The notes beneath the pieces were generated by a model. That model saw nothing but the letters and a program-made list of their open reading frames with translations. It made no database searches and was not told where the DNA came from. From contig OZ231126.1 in the NCBI GenBank assembly GCA_965153355.1, positions 67,208,001-67,272,000 on the forward strand: DNA of 64,000 nucleotides, in the 5' to 3' direction. Positions 1 through 11,491 of this stretch are shown piece after piece. This DNA is from Flaccisagitta enflata (taxonomy: Eukaryota; Chaetognatha; Sagittoidea; Aphragmophora). The position numbers and the translations under genes were made by a program. Position 1 is the stretch's first letter. Each line of letters starts with the position of its first letter.

Positions 1-141
1 CGTAACTGAAAGTAAAAAAAAGAACTAAGAAGAAAAAAGAAGTAATAAAATGAGAAGCACTTGAAGGTGAGCACGTGAATGGGAAGCGATAAAACCGCAT
101 GAAAGGCGTGAATTATCCAAAAGTATTAGACTATTAGAGCA
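1..141. other. A-rich unassigned flank
   Basis: A-rich sequence with no open frame, repeat end or RNA signature that I recognise. Confidence 0.5.
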
Positions 142-363
142 AGTGAAGCGGGGTCACAATAACGTTGCGAACGGGTGGGCAGGGGCATCCAACCCCCGTC
201 CACACCTCAAACCCTACTCCATACACAAACATTCATATAATAAATATACAAAACACTCATTTTTCCACTTTTTGACTCGATCACCTCTACAGTCCGACCA
301 ACCGACCAACCGACCGATGGACGGACGGACAAAGCCTCTTATAGGTTTGCGTGTCCGGAACTG
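142..363 (+). mobile_element. F2 element (GTTGCG-hairpin family)
   Basis: Non-coding element in the order shared by all F2 copies: GCGGGGTCACAATA, then GTTGCG followed by GGGTGGGCAGGGGC, a C-rich stretch, a TTTTTCCACTTTTTGACTCG box, a GGAC/GACC tetranucleotide run, AAAGCCTCTTATAG, and a terminal stem-loop (GTTTGCG/CCGGAAC, mutated here) followed by an A-run. Related copies lie near 4985, 15268, 18581, 18876 and 27084. No coding capacity. The class (retroposon, DNA MITE or Helitron-like) is not resolved. Confidence 0.75.
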
Positions 364-381
364 AAAAGGGAAGGTAGAAGA

Positions 382-454
382 CGAAGAGGAAGAAGAAGAA
401 GAAGAAGAAGAAGAAGAAGAAGAAGAAGAAGAAGAAGAAGAAGAAGAAGAAGAA
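382..454. repeat. (GAA)n microsatellite
   Basis: Nearly pure GAA trinucleotide run following a G/A-rich lead-in. Confidence 0.95.
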
Positions 455-538
455 TCTAAAGAACAGAGATGACGACGCAGAAAAACATTTAAGAAATAGG
501 CGCCTGTCTCATGATGGAGGGACGGTCAAATATACACG

Positions 539-758
<220 letters not shown>

Positions 759-821
759 TAAACAGACGAAAAACATTAGACTGTTGATATCACTATGGAA
801 AATTCATCACGCGTTCATGGA

Positions 822-846
822 CGCACACAAACACACAAACACACAT

Positions 847-944
<98 letters not shown>

Positions 945-953
945 GCACACACA
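822..953. repeat. (CA)n microsatellite
   Basis: CA dinucleotide run with a few imperfect units at both edges. It lies close to the GA run; the same GA-then-CA pairing recurs near 7525-7855, 45608-45779 and 47181-47313. Confidence 0.97.
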
Positions 954-1011
954 TGCTGAAGAAAATATGAAAAGAAGGGATTCCATTCCTAGACAAGACG
1001 AAGGAGAGTTA

Positions 1012-1280
1012 GGGGGCGTTTCTAGTCAAAGACGATCGCGTTTTGAAGGGGCCACTCGATCGCTCGCTACGTTCGTTCGCTCGCACCGCTCACTCCGCTC
1101 ACTCGCTCCGCAGCGCTCCGCTTCGCTACGCTCACTTTGCTCGCTCACTCCGTTCACGGGCTGGCTTACTCACTTCGCTCACTCCCTCGTGGGACGGTTG
1201 AAATTCTTGAATATGTATTCAAACTGTTATCGCGTTTCACAGGAACAAACGCGTTTTGGGCGCTCACTAGAAACACGCCC
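1012..1280 (+). mobile_element. F4 element (PIF/Harbinger-like MITE)
   Basis: About 267 bp with imperfect terminal inverted repeats: GGGGGCGTTTCTAGTC at the left and, on the opposite strand, GGGCGTGTTTCTAGTGAGCG at the right. The body is a run of CGCTC/CACTC-type tetra- to octanucleotides, then GGACGGTTGAAATTC and a GCGTTTCACAGGAACAAACG block. The flanks are TTA and ATA, so no exact duplication is visible here, but copy 11492-11760 has a clean TCA duplication. Non-coding; the overlapping serine/arginine-rich frame is spurious. Confidence 0.75.
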
Positions 1281-1464
1281 ATAGAGGGAGAAACCAAAAG
1301 AGAATTCTATGGTGATTTACATGAGAAATAATGTAATGGGATTTCTTTTGAAATAGAAGTTGTAAACATTTCCATCCTCAATTCTTCCTAAAACTCGTTC
1401 TGCTTCATCTTATCCCGTTCTTTTCTCCCTTCTTCGAAGAAGGTTTCGTTTTTCATTCAGGTTT
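1281..1464. other. Unassigned AT-rich interval
   Basis: Nothing recognised between the F4 and F1-type elements. Confidence 0.4.
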
Positions 1465-1545
1465 TTAGTCACGTGCCACGCGACTCTATAAGCCACTTTT
1501 CGGTCGGTCGGTCGGTCGGTCAGTCCGTCACAAAACTGTTTTAAA
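1465..1545 (-). mobile_element. F1-type hairpin end, partial
   Basis: Starts TTTTAGTC, then a stem-loop of the CACGTG/CACGCGACT type, CTATAAGCCAC and a CGGT tetranucleotide run. This is the hairpin end of an F1-like element without the GGCCGG end. The same subtype recurs inverted near 57775-57866. Confidence 0.6.
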
Positions 1546-1631
1546 GGTTTTTTAAAGCGTTTTTCATGTTTCTGAATGGGAGAGAAAGAACTTTGAGGAG
1601 TAGACAGCCATTTCAAATGTCTTTTTGAAAA

Positions 1632-1852
1632 ACAAGGCCGGATACACGACTACCTTAGTCGCGTGCGGGTGGGCAGGGGCAGTATTTGAGTTACTAAAGC
1701 ACATAGGCAAGTGCAGTGAGGCTAAAGACCGCAAAAACATAAAAAAAGTAAAATGGGGACCAACCGACCGACCGACCAACCGACCGACCGACCGACCAAC
1801 CGACCGACCGACCGACAAAGCGGGGTGTAGTCGCGTAGCACGCGACTAAAAA
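1632..1852 (+). mobile_element. F1 element (CGCG-hairpin family)
   Basis: Complete copy: CAAGGCCGGATACACG start, GTCGCGTGC joined to GGGTGGGCAGGGGC, an A-rich centre, a CCGA/ACCG tetranucleotide run, AAAGCGGGGTGTAG, then the stem-loop AGTCGCG-tagc-CGCGACT ending in AAAAA. Non-coding. The same architecture occurs at 5579, 6944, 19007, 25352, 26522 and 57980. Confidence 0.8.
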
Positions 1853-1944
1853 TGTTTGTCTGTCTGTCTGCCTGCCTTTTTTGGAAAGTGCCGACGCACG
1901 CGACTTAGGTCTAATGACCTTGTTTCTTCATGTTTTCCTGTATA

Positions 1945-2432
1945 CAGTGGAATCCCACCTTAGTGGCACCTCTATTTAAGGGATATACGCATTTAAGAGA
2001 CAACACTGTCTGGTCCCAAATTTTTTCAGGCTTTTCTAATGTTAAAAAACCTCTATTTAAGGAACCTTTATTTAAGGGATATTTGGATTTAAGAGACAAG
2101 TTTTGGAAAATATCCCTTATATCAGGGTAAACTCTAGGTAAATTTGATGGATTTTGCAAAAAAAAAAAGGGATTTTGATATGATTCTTAAGAAAGAAATC
2201 ATCAAAAAATAATAAAATATTTTTGTGCCATGAATATCCTGTCATGAACTGCCTTAATCATTTTAAATGATCATACTTAAAGCAAAAGAATGTGGTAACA
2301 TTATAAATTAAGTAATCGTTATCAACTAACAAAAAAATCCTTAATAAAACAAAGAATTCAATTTAAGGGATTTCAGATTTAAGAGACAAAAATAGTCAGT
2401 CTCAAGAAATCCCTTAAACCGAGGTCCCACTG
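1945..2432. mobile_element. TA-flanked MITE, pogo/Tigger-like (488 bp)
   Basis: Begins CAGTGGAATCCCACC and ends, on the opposite strand, CAGTGGGACCTCGGTTTAAG. It is flanked on both sides by TA (1943-1944 and 2433-2434), the Tc1/mariner-type duplication. The repeated inner motif TTTAAGGGAT...TTTAAGAGACA near both ends resembles pogo/Tigger-type termini. No transposase frame. The family is assigned from the termini only. Confidence 0.75.
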
Positions 2433-2484
2433 TACCAATTTCAAGATGACATCGATCATTGTCCATTACCTTCCCTGTCTAATA

Positions 2485-2485
<1 letters not shown>

Positions 2486-2526
<41 letters not shown>
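2486..2526. repeat. (CT)n microsatellite
   Basis: Short pure CT run. Confidence 0.95.
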
Positions 2527-2529
<3 letters not shown>

Positions 2530-2739
2530 CCACTCCTCGTTTCTTTTTTCACACACTCTCCATTGTTCCATCGTTCTCTCACCTTCATTTCTTTTCCTTT
2601 CTATTTACGGCATTTTAAGTCTCAATTCTCTGACGCCTTTGCAAGGTTGTAATTTCTTCAATAAAGGATAGGGAAAAGAAATGAAGATCTCGGAGAAATT
2701 ATTGGAATTCTCTTACTGATCGTTAAGGAAGACAAACTG

Positions 2740-2985
2740 AACTCAAATCGGAGAGACAGAAAAACAAACACACAGACTGGAAGACAGAATGACAAATAGA
2801 CCGACCGATAGACAGAGAAAGTGACAGATAAGGTAACAAACTGACTGACAAACAAAAAGACAGACACAGAGTGACTCATCGATAGACAGACTGACAGACA
2901 GAGAGACAGACACAGAGTGACTCATCGATAGACAGACTTACTGACAGACAGAGAGACAGACAGATATCTATCTTTAGAGACAGAA
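2740..2985. repeat. GACA-rich tandem repeat with a 46-bp higher-order unit
   Basis: Dense GACAGACA-type sequence. A CACAGAGTGACTCATC box occurs at about 2865 and 2911, giving a 46-bp step. Confidence 0.75.
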
Positions 2986-3271
2986 GGAAAAAACCGACTG
3001 ACACATGGATAAGTTTCTGTTTCTCTTTCAATCACTATTCCTAAGTGCATCTGGAATGACAGGCATGGCAGGAACAGAATGCGTTTTGAGTGAGTGAGCG
3101 TGAAATTCGTGAATGGATGGAAGATTGAATGAGAGGATTGGTTGTGAGTGACGCGCCGCGCTTGGAAATGAAAACTAGGGAAAAGAAGAGAAAACTAAAT
3201 GTAATAGAAACGCGTTCATGAAGTGGAAAACAAAATTGGATCGGGGTAGAAAAGAAAGAGAATGTTGATAC

Positions 3272-3405
<134 letters not shown>

Positions 3406-3439
3406 GAGTATGTGAGTATGAGGTCATTACTCATCAGCA

Positions 3440-3690
3440 CAGGATCTGACCTGATGGAGGATTGAGCTAATGCAAGGAGACATAACTGAGCTAATTTTTT
3501 CAGGTGATGACTGATGTAAGATTCATGCGAAAATATCAATATCATTATCGTAATCAGGATCATCATCCGAGAATAATTTTTGCATCTTGATTTTTAAGTG
3601 CCTATTTTCATCCGGCTTTTCAGGAGGATGCTGAGATCTAGCATGGCTCGAGAAGTTTCTTTGAGGAACTTCTTTGTTAGAGAGGCCCAA
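3440..3690 (-). pseudogene. Possible gag-like coding relic (left copy)
   Basis: On the minus strand an open stretch runs through an acidic segment (SDDDPDYDNDIDIFA) and is matched by 28620-28879. This copy has a TGA where the right arm has CGA, and it is open (CAA) where the right arm has TAA. Each arm therefore carries a different stop in an otherwise shared frame, as expected for two decaying copies of one coding exon. It lies next to the DIRS relic in the right arm, so a structural protein is a guess; I do not recognise the family. A chance frame remains possible. Confidence 0.25.
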
Positions 3691-3854
3691 AAGTCTGTAG
3701 CAAACTCAAAGGCTCAAAGGCTCGAAGATGTCTGATCGGTTCCGGAAGAACCTACTCCCATTATCTTGAGATCCGCCAGAGACAGGCAGATGTCTGAATA
3801 TACTTTAAGGAGTAATGATATAGGAGGGGCCCAATTCGGCGGACGGCACTCCCA

Positions 3855-3925
3855 ACGCCACGCCATACCACGCCACGCCACGCCACGCCACGCCACGCCA
3901 CGCCACGCCACGCCACGCCACGCCA
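3855..3925. repeat. (CGCCA)n pentanucleotide repeat
   Basis: Tandem CGCCA; the inverted partner is the TGGCG run at 28319-28449, which is about twice as long. Confidence 0.95.
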
Positions 3926-4045
3926 GGCGCAGAGTTGAGCCTTCGTCTCCTGGGCGGGAAATTACACGACGGGCTGTCGGAGCGAACCCACGACCTCCCG
4001 AACTGCTCGCTGCTATCAAACCGTCCCATTTCCGCCCCCCCCCTA
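3926..4045 (-). mobile_element. tRNA-derived SINE-like segment (left arm)
   Basis: On the minus strand the sequence has GCAGCGAGCAGTTCGGGAG followed by GTCGTGGGTTCGCTCCGAC. GGTTCGCTCC with complementary flanks fits a tRNA T-arm / pol III B box (GGTTCGANNCC). The upstream block is only a weak A-box match. The copy at 28185-28318 is the inverted partner. Too degenerate to be a functional tRNA. Confidence 0.45.
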
Positions 4046-4107
4046 CCTTAGAGGCGACTCTCATCTTTCTTTTTAAGTCGTCGTCGCGACGCCGCGGAAG
4101 TGAAAAA

Positions 4108-4593
4108 CTAGTCATCCAAGGATCGCACATGGTCAGCGGTACCCGATGCCCTGCTGGGAGTGATCCAGTGAAGAAGTGGAGTGAGAGCAGGGCAGCGGCC
4201 CCAAAGGGCCGATGTCCTGTAGAACACAGGGGGGAATTTCCATACGTCCTGAGGGGGCATATTTCAGGCCTTAGATGACTGATTAAGGCCGCTGAAGGCA
4301 TATTTAAAGGCTGGAGGGCATAATTAAGGCTTGGAGAGCCGATCTGAGGTTTGGAGGGCAAATTTAAGCCATGGAGGGCTGATTTTATGCTTGGAGGGCT
4401 AATTGAGGGTCTGGAAGGCAGATTTGAGGTCTGGAGGGCTAAATTGAGGGCTGGGAGGGCAAATTTGAGGGCTGGGGGGCAAATTTGAGGGCTGGGAGGG
4501 CAAATTTTAGGCCAATGGGGGGGACGGACGGACGGACGTATGGAAATTCCCCCCTGTGTTCTACAGGACATCGGCCCTTTGGGGCCGCTGCCC
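4108..4593 (+). mobile_element. F3 element with AAAAA duplication
   Basis: Head CTAGTC with the small stem ATCC-AA-GGAT, then GGTCAGCGGTACCCGATGCC and a GCCCTGCT...AGCAGGGC hairpin, leading to GCAGCGGCCCCAAAGGGCC. The body (about 4260-4510) is a 20-bp tandem repeat of the type GGAGGGCAAATTTGAGG. The tail is GGCCCTTTGGGGCCGCTGCCC. AAAAA occurs on both sides (4103-4107 and 4594-4598). The right arm (about 28107-28128) has an unfilled A/T run at this place, so this is a post-duplication insertion. Confidence 0.85.
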
Positions 4594-4984
4594 AAAAAGG
4601 TAACAAAAAAAAAAAAAAAAAAAAAAAAAAAACGACAGGAAACAGTTGGACTCATACAGCTTTCAGGCAGGAAATATGAATATCGAGAAAAAAAAGACCG
4701 GATAGGGAAAGTGTAAAATTATATCAGAGAAAAAAAACCATACCAGGTTCTTCGGGAAAATGGAACATTGAAAGACAAAACCATCTCGGCAACACTGAAC
4801 AGTCGCGTGTCATATGGTGAGAGAAGTACTCATTATTTAAAATCCAAATTCAAATATGATACACTACGCTTATATGAACTTTACACGTGCACACCTTTTT
4901 TCACGCGGGCATATGGCAAGGATTATCATGCATAAATCAGTTTCAGATCTAGTCGAAGCTGACATATCGACGGATATAGTGGAA

Positions 4985-5214
4985 CAAGTGACGCGGGGTT
5001 ACAATATCGTTGCGGACGGGTGGGCAGGGACAGCCAACCCCCATCCACACCCAAAGCCCCACCAAACCCCCTTCCATCACAGACACATACACAAAAAGCT
5101 TCTAAAACGCTTTTCGACTTGTGCTCACGAACAAACCAACGGACCAACGGACCAACGGACCGACGGACCGACGGACGGAAACAGCCTCTGATAGAGTTGC
5201 GTGTCCGCAACTAA
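4985..5214 (+). mobile_element. F2 element, well preserved
   Basis: GTGACGCGGGGTTACAATAT, then CGTTGCGGAC joined to GGGTGGGCAGGG, a C-rich centre, AAAAAGCTTCTAAAACGC, a GGAC/GACC run, and the terminal stem-loop GTTGCG-tgtc-CGCAACT followed by AAAA. The inverted partner is 27084-27310, so it predates IR1. Confidence 0.8.
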
Positions 5215-5339
5215 AATCAATCCCAAGACGATTGCGCAGGAGCAGTAAAGCAGTACTACAGAACAACTGTATTTCACACTGACATACCTTACAATGACAT
5301 AAAAAGCTAACAAAAAGATAAAGAACAACGGTATTACAA

Positions 5340-5425
5340 AAATGTTACGGACGGAGTGACCAATGGACGGACCGACCGACCGACCGACAAAGCAATGTGT
5401 CGAGTTGCGTGTCCGCGACTAAAAA
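5340..5425 (+). mobile_element. F2/F1-like hairpin end, partial
   Basis: A GGAC/GACC run, ACAAAGC, then GAGTTGCG-tgtc-CGCGACTAAAAA. Partner 26884-26965. Confidence 0.6.
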
Positions 5426-5578
5426 ACTTGGAACGTGGACGGACATGCCACCATATAGAATCGCACACGACAAGAAAATGGAAAAATGTATTACAAATGA
5501 ATACGGATAAAGAATTGCTGAGTATAGAAAAACCGTGATTCTAGATTATTCAAAAGCACGAAAGGGGATTAATAAAAA

Positions 5579-5790
5579 CAAGGCCGGATACACGGCTACC
5601 GAAGTTGCGTGCGGGTGGGCAGGGGCCATATTTGAGGTCACTAGACCATTAGGGCAGCAGCAGTGGGGTCAAAGAAAAAAATCATAAAAAAAGTAAAACG
5701 TGACCGACCAACTGACCAACCGACCGACCGACCGACCGACCGACCGACGGACAAAGCGGGTTGTAGAGTCGCGTGCACGCGACTTAAAAA
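5579..5790 (+). mobile_element. F1 element, complete
   Basis: CAAGGCCGGATACACGGC start, GTTGCGTGC joined to GGGTGGGCAGGGGC, ACCATTAGGGCAG centre, CCGA run, AAAGCGGGTTGTAGAG and the perfect palindrome AGTCGCGTGCACGCGACT followed by an A-run. Its partner 26522-26728 has lost the hairpin. Confidence 0.8.
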
Positions 5791-5859
5791 AATGAATAGG
5801 GAGATTGAAGAAAAGTGAAAATACACTGCACTAAGTATTGGAAATTAAGTGGCATCCAA

Positions 5860-6115
5860 AGAGGAAGTAAGAAAGAAAAAAAAAAGAGAAAAAAAACTAA
5901 GAATGAAAGAAAGGGAACAAAAAGAAAAAGAAATTAAAGGAGTGGAAGTTAAAAAAAGAAGGTAAAATAAAAAGAGAAACAATGAAAAGTAGAAATGAAG
6001 AAAAAGAAAAGAAAGAAAAAAGAGAAAAAAAGAAAAAGAGAATAAGAGATATGAAGAAAAAGAGAAAAGAAGAAAAAGAGTAATATATTTCGAGGAAGAA
6101 AGCGAGTAAAAGGGA
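5860..6115. repeat. Purine-rich low-complexity tract
   Basis: G/A-rich with GAAA and GAAAA motifs and no fixed period. The pyrimidine-rich partner is 26380-26520. Confidence 0.7.
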
Positions 6116-6174
6116 AGTGACCTTGGACGGAAATACAACCGCTGAAGGTTAGGACAGAGTTGATGGGATATGTC

Positions 6175-6560
6175 AAGAAAGGAGATCTTGGATTTGGGTA
6201 TCTTGGATAAGGGGGTCCAAAACAAAGAGATGCAGGATAAGATGATCAAAGAGAAGAAAATCCAGGATAAGGGGATCCAGAACAAGGAGATGCAAGATAA
6301 GATGATCTAGAAGTAGGGGATCCAGGGTAAGGGGATGCAGGATGAGACAATCAAGGAGAAGAAAATCCAGGATAAGGGGATCCAGAACAAAAAGTTGCAG
6401 GATAAGATGATCTAGAAATAGGGGATCCAGGGTAAGGGGATCCATGATGAGGGGATCAAGAACAAGGCGATGCAGGATAAGATGATCTAGAAATAGGGGA
6501 CCCGAGGTGAGGGGATTAAGGGTTACGGGATCAAGTGTCAAGGGTAACGGGATCAGAGGG
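6175..6560. repeat. 15-bp tandem repeat (about 25 units)
   Basis: Units such as GATAAGGGGATCCAG and AACAAGGAGATGCAG repeat every 15 bp, and blocks of several units recur at a higher order. Because 15 is divisible by 3, the minus strand stays open and reads as 5-residue repeats rich in Leu, Asp and Pro (LDPLI, LDFLL). The partner is 25985-26305. I treat it as a minisatellite, not a gene. Confidence 0.8.
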
Positions 6561-6943
6561 TACAGTATTTGAGATTCCAAAAGTAGGAGATAAGAGAGGG
6601 AGAGAGAGAGAGAGATATCTATCCATATTTCAAGATTCCAAAATTAAGAGATCGGAGAGGGACGGAGAGACATCCAGGAACTAGGGGGCATTTGGAAATC
6701 TAGAGTTTCTAGACAACTACAGGGTGTACCTACTCAGTAGTAACATAATAAATCGAAAGATCTTAGCTTCTAGAGAAGATAATCTTATTCTGAAATAAGT
6801 TCCAAAGAGCTCTTAAAAAACGATTTTTGCTTATGCTAAAAAAAATGTTTAGTCCCAAAAGAATTTTACACATTCACAACCTAAAATGATGCGGCCATTT
6901 CTCATCATGCAAATTGGGCTGTTATTGCTCATAGACACTTTTT

Positions 6944-7137
6944 AATTGCGTGCTACGTGACTCTACACCCCGCTTTGTTCGTCAGTTGGTCGGTTGGTCC
7001 GTCACATTTTACTTTTTTCATGATTTTCATATATTTTTATTCTGTGACCTCACAGCTCCTGCCCAAATGGTCTAGTGACCTCTAATATGGCCCCTGCCCA
7101 CCCGCACGTAACTGGGGTAGCTGTGTATCCGGCCTTG
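6944..7137 (-). mobile_element. F1 element nested in the M1 MITE
   Basis: Reads from a decayed hairpin end (AATTGCGTGC...) through the GTTCGTCAGTTGGTCGG run to CACCCGCACGTAAC and ATCCGGCCTTG. The sister MITE at 10191 lacks it: there CCCTTTTTCTTTAAGAGG is continuous, so the F1 limits are visible directly. Partner 25352-25547. Confidence 0.85.
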
Positions 7138-7217
7138 TTCTTTAAGAGGCTCTCAAATGGATTGGGCTAGAGACTTGAGATTGGTCCCAAATTGAAGAAC
7201 TTTTGCAGTAGTTTTTG

Positions 7218-7997
<780 letters not shown>

Positions 7998-8159
7998 GTA
8001 AAACATCTTAAAAATATTGTAGTTTTTGTTTGTTTTTTCTTCATAACCACACTCGAAAACACACTTTAAAACAACTCGATTTTCATAGGCATGAATTTGA
8101 CAAATGTCATAGTATCTTATCTAAAAAATGAGAATTTTTCCTATGAAATCTCTTTCACT

Positions 8160-8972
8160 TAGGAGACGAGCTACAACTTAAAATTTCTAAGGCTGATTGC
8201 GCATCTTGTTTTGAAAAAAACTCGCCCCCTGAAGTGTTGAGAGTCATTGATGGCGCAAATCACCACTGATCTAGGCGTTCTTGGTTTTGTTCGATGGAGA
8301 TTCAATTTCTCTCACCATCGGCTTTAACTAAACATCACTATTTTCTTCTTAGGGGCCCCTAAGGGCCCCCAAATAAGCCTTTATTGAGATTTTTTTTTTG
8401 AAAAAAAGTGGGGTGCAATTAATAGAAAATTGTTTGATTTGCCTAGATCCAAAATCAAGTATTTTCATTTTTAAAAAAAAAAAACTTAAGAAAATTTTTG
8501 TGTCGCGCGTCAGGGACTTCGAAAAAAAAATCACAAATTATTTTTTGAAAAATGGTTTTCAAAAGTGGGGTGCAATCAATAGGAAATTGTTTGATTTGCC
8601 TAGATCCAAAATCTTGTATTTTTTTTTTTTAAACTTTGAAAATTTTTATGTCGCGCGTCAGGGACAAAATATTTTTTTGAAAAATGTCTTTTAAAAGTGA
8701 GGTGCAATCGATAGGAAATTGCTTAACTCACCTAGATACAAAATCCTGTAACCTTAATTTGTTAGGGGCAAGTTCTAAGAAAGAATGGAAAAAAAGAATG
8801 TCAGTTTTCTCTTTTACTTTTTAAGTATGAAAAAGGCCGTAACTTCTTAACTATTGATGCGATTGTCCTGAAATTTGAAATACTAGCTGACGTCATGCTT
8901 CTTGACATACAAGCCAAAAATCTCGATTGTGAACCGTCGTAAAGTTGAACACACTTCTTTGCCTATTTCACT
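8160..8972. mobile_element. Insertion with 7-bp TTTCACT duplication
   Basis: TTTCACT occurs at 8153-8159 and 8966-8972; both other M1 copies have a single CTTTCACTA site. The inserted piece begins TAGGAGACG and ends, inverted, TAGGCAAAG, so terminal repeats are very short. A 7-8-bp duplication could suggest hAT or a similar cut-and-paste element. It carries a three-unit tandem repeat (next entry) and no transposase. Confidence 0.6.
8395..8760. repeat. Three-unit tandem repeat, about 135-154-bp unit
   Basis: GTGGGGTGCAAT occurs near 8408 and 8562 and as GTGAGGTGCAAT near 8697. Each is followed by TTTGATTTGCCTAGAT-like sequence and, in the first two units, GTCGCGCGTCAGGGAC. Confidence 0.85.
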
Positions 8973-9519
8973 ATATAGGCAATCTTTAATTAGAGTCTAA
9001 CTCGACATGTTTTGTTTGATGATTATGTACAGATAAAATCTAAACAAAGAATGACTGACGTAGGAGATCAATAAAAGATGGTAAAATGATAGCAAAAAGG
9101 CATATACTTCCCAGCCTTTTTTCCGTGACTGTTAATAACTTCCCATCATTTTTCTCTTATTGAGCAAAAATTGTTTTTCATAAGCTCTTTAGAACTTTTT
9201 TTCAGAATTAGATTATTTTCTATAGAAGCGGAGATACATCGATTCTTTATGTTACAACTGAGTTGGAACATCCTGTAGGATTTGCGAGATAAGTTGGTCT
9301 GGAAATAGGAGGATGGAAATACGGTTTGTAGGATTGGAAGTGGAGGTTGGACGGTCGATGGCCGGTGAAGTGAATGATGTAGAGATGGCGCTGCTCATGG
9401 CATGGCATGGATTAATGGTACAGATAAGATAGCAAGGGACAGGAAGCATTGGGTTAATGCTAAGCAACGGACGACCATTCGTGAAAGGGTTAATGGTGTG
9501 ATACGAATACCAATTAGGC

Positions 9520-9720
9520 TGTGTTTCTACTGACAACAACAATCTCGATGATTTCCATGAATCGCGTTTACAGCGTGAACACATATTCATAAATTCCACC
9601 TGACCCATAAGTTGATGAGTAAAGTGAGTGAGCTAGTCCATGAACAGAGTCAGCAACCGAGCAGAATGAGCAGTGGAGGCGGACGGACATAACAAGCGAC
9701 TGAGTGACCGGTTAAAAATT
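9520..9720 (-). mobile_element. Degenerate F4-related element (left arm)
   Basis: GGCTGTGTTTCTA, CGCGTTTACAGCGTGAACAC and GAGTGAGCTAG blocks match the F4 layout but are decayed. The partner is 24365-24566. Confidence 0.55.
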
Positions 9721-10190
9721 CGGTTGTCTGATTATTGAAACAGGCATTTAGTTAGCGATTCATGGGAGATTGGAACCTAGGATCTTTCATCGCGTGCGGT
9801 TGGTTGGACGGTCGCAGTTTGTTTTGTTTGCATTTTTGGGTGCTTTTTGCATTAATGCTCCAGCCAAAATACTTGAGTTAGTCTTTTTTACCACTGCCCA
9901 GGCCCGGCCTGAGAAACGGCGGGCCCCGCTAGTAGACCCTTGGCCGGCCCCCCTCCATATTTTGCCTCATATCCCCCTTCTTCTTTGCTTTTTACATTCT
10001 TAGTTTTGAATTATCAATTTACTGCCTTGAAATTTGCCTTGACTTCCACGACTTAAAATCTGATGATTGTATTTTTTACATAAGAAAGACAAAAGAAAAA
10101 AAAAGAAAAAAAAAAAAAAACAAGAAAAAAAAAACAAGGTGCCAGGTGCTAGTCTTGGAAGAAATGAAGCTGATCATTTATGACTATCTA

Positions 10191-10927
10191 CAGGGTGTTC
10201 CAACTCAGTTGTAACATAAAGAATGGATGTATCTCTGCTTCTAAAGAAGATAATCCCATTCTGAAAAAAGTTCCAAAGAGCTCTTAAAAAACTATTTTTG
10301 CTCATGCTAATAAAATCTTACACATTCACAACCTAAAATAATGCAGCTATTTCTCAATTTGCAATTTTGGCTGACATTGCTCATAGACCCTTTTTCTTTA
10401 AGAGGCTCTCATTTCTAAACGGATTGAGTTAGAGACCTGAGATTGGTCCCAAATTGAAGAATTTTTGCAGTAGTTTTTGGCCCCATTAAAAAACATCCTC
10501 AAAATATTGAAGATTTTCTTTTTTATTTCTTTAAAACCACATTTAAAAAAAACAACTCGATTTTCAAAGGCATGAATTTGGCAAATATCATGCTATCGTT
10601 TCAAAAAATATTAATTTTTTTATCAAATCTCTTTCACTATGCAGGATAACTTTAATTTGAGTCCAACTCTTCATGTTTTATCAAATCATTTACAGATAAT
10701 AGCTAAACAAAGAGTAGTTGTCATAGGAGATCAATGAAATGGTTGCAAAAAGGCGTGTACTTCCAAGCTATTTTTCCATGACTGTTAATGCCTTCCCATC
10801 ATTTTCCTCTTATTGAGCAAAAATCGTTTTTCAAAAGCTCTTTAGAACTTTTTTCAGAATTAGATCATCTTTTTTAAAAGCAGAGATACATCGATTCTTT
10901 ATGTTACAACTGAGTTGGTACACCCTG
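10191..10927. mobile_element. M1 MITE, 737 bp, TA duplication, arm-specific
   Basis: TA at 10189-10190 and 10928-10929; ends CAGGGTGTTCCAACTCAG and, inverted, CAGGGTGTACCAACTCAG. Terminal inverted similarity continues for more than 100 bp inwards. The right arm has the unfilled site (GACTATCTACACTAAC in reverse complement, near 23930). This is the simplest M1 copy and serves as the empty-site reference for the F1 and other insertions in its sisters. Confidence 0.9.
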
Positions 10928-10964
10928 TACACTGACTAAACCTCTTTTTATTATCACTCTCAAC

Positions 10965-11165
10965 TCTCCTCTTGCTTTTTTTTCTTTTTTTTCATCTGTC
11001 TTAATCTTTTTTTTTTTTTCTTTTTCTGTTTTTTCTTTTTTCTTTATTTTTTATCTAATTTTTTCACTTTTTTCTTTTCTTTATGCTTCTTTCCTTTTTT
11101 TTTCTTTTCTTTTTTTACTTTCTCTTTTTTTTCTTCTCTTTTTTTTTTCTCTTTTCTCTTTTTTT
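10965..11165. repeat. T-rich low-complexity tract
   Basis: TTTTTC/TTTCT sequence inside the hAT-like element; the A-rich partner is 23680-23890. Confidence 0.8.
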
Positions 11166-11256
11166 CTGATCGAAAGGGCTCTGCCGGGCCCCCTTAGGTC
11201 CCAGGCCCCCCATCTTAGATGAGAGTGGCCCTTCTCTGGCTGGGCCTGCCACTGCC

Positions 11257-11305
11257 CCTTCCCACCCGTACGCGACTTCGGCAGTCGTTTATCCGGCCTT
11301 TTTTG
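11257..11305 (-). mobile_element. F1 head fragment
   Basis: CACCCGTACGCGACTTCGG, then TATCCGGCC: the GGCCGG end of F1 up to the GGGTGGG box. The hAT-like element lies immediately beside it, so it probably inserted into an F1. Partner 23537-23586. Confidence 0.6.
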
Positions 11306-11491
11306 AGAGAGGTGTTGAGCATCCGTGAGGTTACGTCCATGAGAGAGCGTGGTGAGTATTAGATTTGGTTTTTTAAATACAACTAATTTTTAAACCACAT
11401 AAAAATGGTTTTCACGTAAAAAAAGAATAATTTGCACAGTTGATCGATGCGAGTCCTTTCCCAGCCAATTCTCGTAAAACTCATCAGCTCA

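Larger units (their letters stand above)
9899..11248. mobile_element. hAT-like element with 8-bp duplication (left arm)
   Basis: CCACTGCC flanks both ends (9891-9898 and 11249-11256). The element starts CAGGCCCGGCCTGAG and ends, inverted, CAGGCCCAGCCAGAG. An 8-bp duplication with short GC-rich terminal repeats is the hAT pattern. The interior is GC-rich near the ends and T/A-rich inside, without a transposase. A 737-bp M1 MITE is nested in it; the right-arm copy (23595-24186) lacks that MITE. Confidence 0.8.
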
